Source of the DNA: Oopsacas minuta
Taxonomy: Eukaryota > Porifera > Hexactinellida > Lyssacinosida > Leucopsacidae
NCBI GenBank assembly: GCA_024704765.1
Contig: JAKMXF010000277.1
Coordinates: 540,978-566,867, forward strand
DNA: 25,890 nucleotides
Reading direction: 5' to 3'
The notes under the pieces are model-generated. The model saw nothing but the letters and a program-made list of their open reading frames with translations, ran no database searches and was not told where the DNA came from. Positions 19,532 through 25,890 of this stretch are shown here, piece by piece (within the stretch, counting starts at the first letter, position 1; the number at the start of each line of letters is the position of its first letter). Position numbers and translations under genes: made by a program.

Positions 19532-20007
19532 CTTTAGAATTTAATAAATAAGTATACAGGCAGAGGCTGAAGTTTTCGAAAAATTGCTAATTGTGTGTCC
19601 TCGCATCATTGTAACATGAACTTCGTGTTATACATAGTCAGTGCTACTAAGTTTCCCTAATTTACCTAGGCTACTTAAAGTTACCACTATCGACGTACCT
19701 ACGATGAAGACTCATTTAAACTTCTTATTACCCTTATGTTCTTGGTTATTTTTAGGAAATACACTATCTTATTATAGATTATGTCAGTCTTTCTCATACT
19801 TTTTGACTGCTGTACACTCTGTTTGTCTAAGGTTTCCATGTATGTCAGTCCAGAGTATTTCCTAGAATTATACCACGTTCCCAGGGATCAGAGTTGCGCC
19901 CTTGCCTGGGGCCTTATACACGAAATTATTTATACTTAAGTATTGCTAAAACCAAGTATATACATACTTATTTTTTTCTAAGAACCATGTGAATAGTTTG
20001 TTTTTAC
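19532..20007. other. Non-coding stretch
   Basis: The plus-strand frame 19641-19865 has no recognisable features. ACTAAGTTTCCCTAATTTACC near 19647 resembles ACTTAGTTTTTCCTTAGTTTCCC near 20009. CCAGGGATC...GCCTGGGGCC near 19881-19914 is a short GC-rich patch. Confidence 0.35.
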
Positions 20008-20699
20008 TTAGTTTTTCCTTAGTTTCCCTTTCGAAACTATGAATTTTTTATTTATATTTTCTACTAGTATTGGATAACTATTACACAATATCCGGACTAA
20101 TACTTCACGTACATTGTTACTAAAGGATGTCTTGCGAGCTAAATTTTCCCGAAAACGCCGTACATACTTGTTGTAGGCTTCTAGGCACTCTTTTGAAAGA
20201 TTTTTCAAACCGTATCCTCCATTATGAAGAAGAATTATTTGGGAAGAATGGGAAAACAATTTATGCAAGGAAGGTGTAATGGTTGCCCAGGGGAACTCTT
20301 TTAGAATCTATTGATCTGTTTCTTTCCACTTAATACAGTTGATTTGTTCACCACCGTTGACCAGTCTCAAAATTACTGATAGATTGGTTTGAATTATTTC
20401 CAGGGCTAATTTGTGAACGGGATCAATTGAAGATGTAGCCCATTTCAGGTAGTCTCTCTTATCCAGAAAATAGTCATGCGCCATATTTCCAGTTGTCGAA
20501 GTACCGCCATGGCTTGAAGGAATGTCCACACTAATACTACACTGTCTTCAATGATGGTTCTAATGCGATTGATTGACGTTTACACCTTGGTGTTACTTGA
20601 CGACCATCCTTTGTAACCTGAGTCTACATAATAAATAAGGTTCATGAACCACTTGAAGACATGCAGATATGCGTGTAGTGGAGAGGCCGCTATGATGTA
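20008..20699 (-). pseudogene. RAG1/Transib-like transposase, C-terminal fragment
   Basis: The minus strand from 20529 to 20008 is one frame with a single in-frame TAG (20310-20308). It reads SHGGTSTTGNMAHDYF, then ILKEFPWATITPSLHKLFSH, GGYGLKNLSKECLEAYNK, YVRRFRENLARKTSF and VREVLVRILCNSYPIL. From memory, vertebrate RAG1 has GNGNFARKLM, then [32 protein letters not shown] and LKHHWLYTSKYL in the same order and spacing. The Glu codon at 20181-20179 (LEAYNK) aligns with the RAG1 Glu of NESGNK, near or at the third catalytic acid. Upstream, in another frame (20699-20582), SPLHAYLHVFKWFMNLIYY resembles the next conserved block. These enzymes cut DNA at element ends; RAG1 performs V(D)J cutting. 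The N-terminal half, terminal repeats and any RAG2-like partner were not found. The copy is broken. Confidence 0.72.
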
Positions 20700-21184
20700 A
20701 ATGTTGGAAATGGTACAATGGGTTATTTTGGGTAAACATTTCCAGTAGGCTATAACTTCAATAATTTTTATTATTTTCTACTGAATTTTTGGCTACTGGG
20801 GCTTTCACTAAAGACAAGTATTTTGGCATGTCAGATTTTGAGAATGAGTTAGCATTTGAATATTATGATGTCATATTTAATCTCCAAAAATATTGCGATT
20901 TACTTCGTTTCTTATAATTCATGACTATATAGGATATTCATAATAGTATCTTGATTAAATAACGAATACTAGTAGCTATTTAACGCATTAGTTATTGAAG
21001 AATTGTATCCCAATCTTGTATGACGCATAATATTGTGATTCGGATATGTTGTATAGGATTGTGATATTATGTCAACTACAAAAATATATATATACACTAA
21101 ATCTAGATTAATGTTTATCAAATTACGAGTTCTTCGCTTCGCGATGAACACAGCGCATTGCACCTTGAGATACTTAATGAAGAA
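20700..21184. other. Stretch upstream of the RAG1-like fragment
   Basis: The rest of the transposase would be expected here, but I can recognise no further block. It is AT-rich, and the short opposing frames at 20969-21163 and 21069-21263 are not gene-like. Confidence 0.35.
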
Positions 21185-21805
21185 ACAACAATTCAGATTT
21201 AGTAATATTGAGATTGTTTACAATATTCGGACTCAGCATCGAGTATACCAGTATAGTCGTTGAAATCATGTTTCTACCACAATTTTGAAATTTGTAACTT
21301 TATGTAACCAAAAGTGGACAAATATTCACAATATATTGTTTACAGTACCATAATTGGACTCAGCATACTCGATTACCCTTATATAGTAATTGAAAGCAAT
21401 TTTCTACCACAATATTGAAATTTTGTTTACTTTATGTACCTAAAAGTAAACAAATATTGACTATGTGTTGTTTACAATAGCATATTAGCACTCAGCATAC
21501 TCGATTACCCAGGATAGTCCTTGAAAGTATGATCCTACCTCAATTTTGAAATTTGTTTACTTTGTGTTCATAAAAACAACAATAAATATACATATGATTA
21601 ATCTAAAAGTGTGAAAATCGGGTTGAGCATGTTCGATACATTCGTGAAGTTTTGTTGAATTCTATTTACTTCCTTGATAAACACGTTAAATACATAGTTA
21701 TGCCACAATTTCAAAATTTCATACCGTAAATCCTTTCCTTGACAACGGACAAGCAAACAAACAGACAAATACACAGACAAACAGACAGACAACAATTGTG
21801 ATTTA
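21185..21805 (-). repeat. Dispersed repeat, right copy (inverted)
   Basis: This is the reverse complement of 425-905, with long near-identical blocks such as CTTTTAGATTAATCAT and TATCGAACATGCT. The copy contains three tandem subunits of about 130 bp; the recurring marker CTCAGCAT-ACTCGATTACCC is at about 21359-21379 and 21492-21511, with a variant near 21232. The left copy has two. It ends in an ACAGACAAACAGACAG-rich tract near 21758-21792. Outer and inner ends carry the same AAATCT-AATTGTTG motif. Confidence 0.78.
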
Positions 21806-24179
21806 ATAATATCGATTTCACATAATTATTGTCATACAAAGCTGTAAATTGTCACTTACACTTCATGAAGTAAATGAAATATTTCTGGATACCAAATAGG
21901 GGCCCTGAAAATGCTAAAGTAGATCTCAATAAGGCAAGTAACTAATTAGAGAAAACTTGGAATCGACTCAAAATTACCAACGTCCTCGAAAGATGTGAAG
22001 AACCACCATTTGAGGTGTACTCGGCTTAGATAACAATGCACCACGATTTGTCCGAAAATAATCTTGAACAAATAGTTCTTAAGGACTATATTCACAAGTA
22101 GTGAAACTCCAGCCTAAAGTTAGCCAGTTGGTCTAAAATTCGTGATTTTCGTACAACTCTAATACTTCTATTCCAATTTGACACATTAGTATCAAATCCA
22201 ATTATAGTAACAGTTAACTACATTGACGACTCTTGAGACGTATCATCACACTCGATACAATCTATTGAAGAACTCCTGACGTTCCCGCTCAACTTTATGG
22301 TTTAACATGGTGTAGATGACTTGTGAAGTCACAGTATGTCTAGTCTTAGATCTCAAACAGCTCGTGATCGTTTATATTTTCTCTTGTTTATGATTTCTTA
22401 TCTTGAATTGAAAGATTGTCCAGAAAATTTCATCTGGTCTAATTAATACCCAAATTCTAAATTCTCCAACCTGCCAATCGCATTGCTAGCTCAAGAAGGG
22501 AACGTTGAACGTGTCATTACTCTAATGAATTTCTTGAATCCACAAATTGACGAACTCGTGTCAACTGGCTTCGAGAATGAAAGTGGACTTGTGATTAATA
22601 GTTGAGTTAAACATTACATCAACATAGTAACATTTAGCTTGACATACCATAGTAACCAAAGGTATAGAATGGAATGTTGGTATTATTTTGGTTTCGCTAA
22701 ACTTCGCTGAACAAATATTGTAGAATAATTTTATTCGATGGTAAACTTACCTCTTCACCCTTCAAGACTCTCTTGAGCTCAGAATATCTTGTTGCTCATA
22801 TTTCTAAGAGGTCTAGCAAATAAGCTGATTTTGGGATAGATACTTTATTGACAGCTTTAGCAAATGAACCCGTTTAATTTAGTTCTTCACATACACTGAA
22901 GTATTCGATCATAAGTTTCATTGGTAATCAATTCCTAAGCTAGACCAATTATTTTGGGGTACGACTTCTCTCTCCGATTTAAAGTTAATATGTTCAAGTA
23001 GTACATTAGTCAAACTCTTGAAGTTTTTAAATTACAATTTTTTAAAATATGTTTCCTCGAATCTACCGTGGTATATTCGGAAAATACTTAAATATCAGAA
23101 ATAGAAACTATAGAAAGGACCTCAGAACTCGAATAATCTGAAATAGCTTTTTTATGTGGATGCTTCTCCTTTAATGGAATAGGATGAGATACCATATTTT
23201 AACAGGTATCTAGATCATACCTTTTTCTGGAGGATTCCCAGATTTTTTGAGTACATTGAATTTGTGACGAAGTTTTGGCTGTCCTGCTCCAAAAGATTGT
23301 GATTTTGATTAGAAGACGGATAGATTATGTGATACCTCTATGGTTGGCCCTAAAAGTATGATAGGTTCCCTTGTTTTTATATAATCACTAATTTTGATTT
23401 GTAGACTATAATACAGATTCTAGTCATTATTATGTAAGCAATATCAATATACATTATATAAACCAATATTCATTCTAAAATAGAAGGCAATTTGGCACAA
23501 TGGCTTTGTTGTACATAAGGTGCCCAACATGTTTTGTCGGATTTCTTTGTCTCCAATGATTATTTGCCATTGAAAAATATTTGGGCGCCTTTGGGCGGGT
23601 CTAGAAACTATTGTAAAAGAATCTTATATTCATGAAAAATACAAAATGTCAAAAAATCAAACTTGCAATTGTTGCAATATAAGATCGGCGACTATAAACT
23701 TGGGTACTTTGGGGGAATTATCTAAAAGTAGGTCAACAAAGAAATTCATAAAATTATATCTGGTGTTTTGTCTTGGTGAATAATAGTTCAAATCAATTAA
23801 TAATTGTATGTTAAAACAGTTATACGATTATATGGTTCATATTACTGTGACTTGTATTCAAAGATAGCGACAACTTTGGGCTAAATATATTGAGGTTGTT
23901 GAGGTGTGGAAATTTCTAAATTATGCATATGTTTGAGGCTTTCATAAGCATGTTATAATTCTACAAGGCAACTAATAATATCATAATTTTAGGTTAGAAA
24001 TAGTGTAGAATTGAATCAAGCATAAATTTTGATAAATATCAATGTCATATTTTCACCTATTACCGCATGGGTCCACACTATGGAATATTATTAATTAGTA
24101 ACTAATCCAGTTGATTATATATCCTGTTTGGAAGTTTATCTATTTACTAACAAAATGATGAAATTTTCTGTGTATCTTT
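21806..24179. other. Long AT-rich stretch without a recognised gene
   Basis: No domain-bearing frame is visible on either strand apart from the small open segment at 22447-22605. No transposon end could be delimited. Confidence 0.4.
22447..22605 (+). other. Small open segment, possibly exon-like
   Basis: Fifty-two codons are open between stops. They contain NLPIALLAQEGNVERVITLM and IDELVSTGFENESGLVINS, a balanced composition unusual for this AT-rich region. The 'LLAQEGNVERV' piece vaguely recalls an ankyrin repeat, but a single partial match is not enough to name it. No ATG and no clear splice sites are seen. Confidence 0.2.
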
Positions 24180-24411
24180 AGCAAAAGTTACTTAACGCTA
24201 CCAGGGGAGGGTTGTGGTGTGGTAATTGTGACAAACCTATTCTTTTTGTATTACAAAACTGTGAAAAAGCGTGACACAGGCTGGGGTGTCAAAATTTTTG
24301 GAATTTGCGTTACTTTACGTGTAAATGTCCATATTTCAATGAGAATACAAGAGCACACGCGGACACGAAGTGTTCGCGAGTCCGGAGCGTAAGAAATCAA
24401 AGCTTGCTTTA
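24180..24411. other. GC-richer patch with nested stem
   Basis: From about 24200 to 24320 are G-rich pieces (CCAGGGGAGGGTTGTGGTG, GCTGGGGTGTCAAAATTTTT) that look like the end of a decayed DNA transposon; the family cannot be named. At about 24357-24390 ACGCGGAC...GTCCGGAGCGT forms a nested stem (ACGC/GCGT, GGAC/GTCC) around GACACGAAGTGTTCGCG, itself a near-perfect hairpin. Confidence 0.35.
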
Positions 24412-24610
24412 TTAACTTAGTGTTAGAATGAATACTAAGTAATAACTAAGTTATGCTTAGTTTTTGCTAAGTTTGCATAATTTTACTTTAACTTAACCAA
24501 TTCTTTGTTTTAATTAGTTTTGTAGTAACCTATGTACTGGTTAGGTTTAAGCAAAATTATGTAGTCTAAGTAAAATTATGCAAGCAAAACTATGTTTTAG
24601 TTGAGTTAAG
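24412..24610. repeat. CTTAGTT-type inverted repeat
   Basis: AACTTAG / ACTAAGT / CTTAGTT motifs recur, and TTTGCATAATTTTACTT (about 24471) is matched in inverse by AAGTAAAATTATGCAAG (about 24568-24584). AACTTAACCA (24490) pairs with TGGTTAGGTTT (24538). It is a palindromic AT-rich cluster of about 200 bp, perhaps a small MITE. Confidence 0.5.
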
Positions 24611-25890
24611 TACTTTAGTGAATGCGACTGTGAAGTTAGCTGTATATTCGCCCTGGTCATTTCAATCACTAATTAGTCTTACATATACTCATCAGATTTC
24701 CTCGAAATTAGTATCATTCGGTAGAAGCGTGTTGGACGTTTTATAAAATATAATTTTCTTTAAGTTTTTTGACATATACCTATCTTTCTTTGTCATGACG
24801 AGTAGGGTCGCTTCTCTATTAAATATGACGACCTAAAAGTGATAATTCGAATATGAAATTTTTTGCCATATTTGTGACCCATGGATGTTTATCCCAATTC
24901 AATTTCATCCAAAATTTCCAAAAACTTATTGAGATTCAGGTTTTCAAAGTTGATTTCTCAGTTATAGTGGAGGGAGGTGAGTATCATTTACAGAAAGTAG
25001 GGCCAGTTTAAATCATATTTCTTACGCTAAATCTAACTGAATCTCTATTCTTTTGATACAAATCTATAGCCCACTCTCATAATATATATTTCTCCCTCAA
25101 GATTGTTCGAAGAGATAAAGTTAGATGTATCTAGTATCCAGAGCTATTTTGTTCCCTAATTTAAAACAACCATAAAATACCAAGCCATTTAATCCCAATA
25201 TTCAAATATTTTTAGTTTTGTCTAATTAATTCTGCACAAACTTTCTCTTCTTGCTTGAGTATATTACACAATGTGAAACATATAATTATTGCCCTGTATG
25301 CTTTCTTGAAGTGTCCTCTATTGTATAAACACCTGAATATTCATATTGCCTGTAAACATCCTATTTGCACCTTCTACTTTCAAAAGTTGATTTAACATGT
25401 ATAAACCACGTTTCAACAATATAGGTATTTATAATTAAATTATCGACACGAAAGATAAGTCTATCAACCAGGAGAATACTATATCACTTACCTCATTAAT
25501 CAAGAACATATTCAGAAAATGTGATATCTCATCCTTCAATCCTGAGCTCCTGCAACTGTTTCCCCTATGCCAAACCATTTTCTGTACTTTTTCCAAGATA
25601 CCTTAATTATATATGTATATATTTGCAACAAACGGAACTATTAAATTATGAGTTAACGATTACATCCACTGATGTAGTTTACATCGATAAGATCAGCTCT
25701 CTCACCATAAGAAATGATGCAAACACTATTAAACACATTTGTCCATAGCCTACTAAATATAAGGCCTAACAGTAACTTCAATTTTTTGTATCAGGGATAA
25801 GTTATTAGCTGATTATATTAACTACCCATTTTCTATTTTTAAAACTTCTGATTATTAATTAACCATACTGTTTAAATTCATTATAATAGT
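24611..25890. other. AT-rich terminal stretch
   Basis: No gene, RNA or transposon end recognised. The plus-strand frame 25521-25748 shows no features beyond being open. Confidence 0.4.

Noticed and set aside
21232-21560. Regularly spaced repeats resembling a CRISPR array
   Set aside because: The units are about 130 bp, diverged and fully repetitive, without short constant repeats and unique spacers, and the DNA is eukaryotic.
425-21805. One giant (21 kb) transposon with long inverted ends, such as a Maverick/Polinton
   Set aside because: None of the expected genes (DNA polymerase B, integrase, packaging ATPase, capsid) lie between the arms, so it is reported only as an inverted repeat pair.
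1-25890. tRNA or rRNA genes
   Set aside because: No A/B box pairs with a plausible cloverleaf and no rRNA-like conserved blocks were noticed by eye. A covariance-model scan would be decisive.

Overview
The window looks like AT-rich, repeat-dominated DNA from an invertebrate animal. Evidence for this: an adaptor-protein (AP-2 mu) exon with eukaryotic splice signals, and decayed mariner, hAT, Ty3/Gypsy and RAG1/Transib-type transposons. There are no operons, ribosome binding sites, CRISPR arrays, rRNAs or recognisable tRNAs. An arthropod or other invertebrate is plausible, but the sequence alone does not fix the species.

Layout. 1-1780: non-coding, with one arm of a dispersed repeat (425-905), GC-rich hairpins (933-978) and a small CTAGCAAC repeat. 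1783-2851 (-): decayed mariner transposase. 3090-7644: a hAT element (hAT-A, + strand) with a second hAT (hAT-B, - strand, 4804-7308) inserted into its last codons; the 8-bp target duplication is visible. 8691-9235: a short non-autonomous hAT with an 8-bp duplication. 9723-12453: a 5' fragment of a Ty3/Gypsy retrotransposon (possible short LTR, gag, zinc knuckle, protease, reverse transcriptase), cut by a complete mariner at 12454-13745 flanked by TA.

15251-15966 is the best host-gene candidate: one uninterrupted exon for the first 239 or so residues of the clathrin adaptor subunit AP-2 mu, preceded by a good 3' splice site and ending at a plausible 5' splice site. The second half of the gene was not found. 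A short unassigned coding-looking ORF follows (16150-16443). 17042-17495 is a MITE with long inverted repeats. 17766-18066 and 18409-19531 are two related palindromic (foldback) elements, the larger about 1.1 kb. 20008-20699 (-) is a decayed transposase fragment resembling the C-terminal catalytic part of RAG1/Transib recombinases. 21185-21805 is the inverted second copy of the 425-905 repeat. 21806-25890 is AT-rich with little recognisable content.

Few of these parts work together as a system. Most of the window is a layered transposon graveyard, and the insertion order can be read (hAT-B after hAT-A; mariner after Gypsy). The most noteworthy items are the RAG1-like fragment, the paired giant palindromes, and the isolated AP-2 mu exon.
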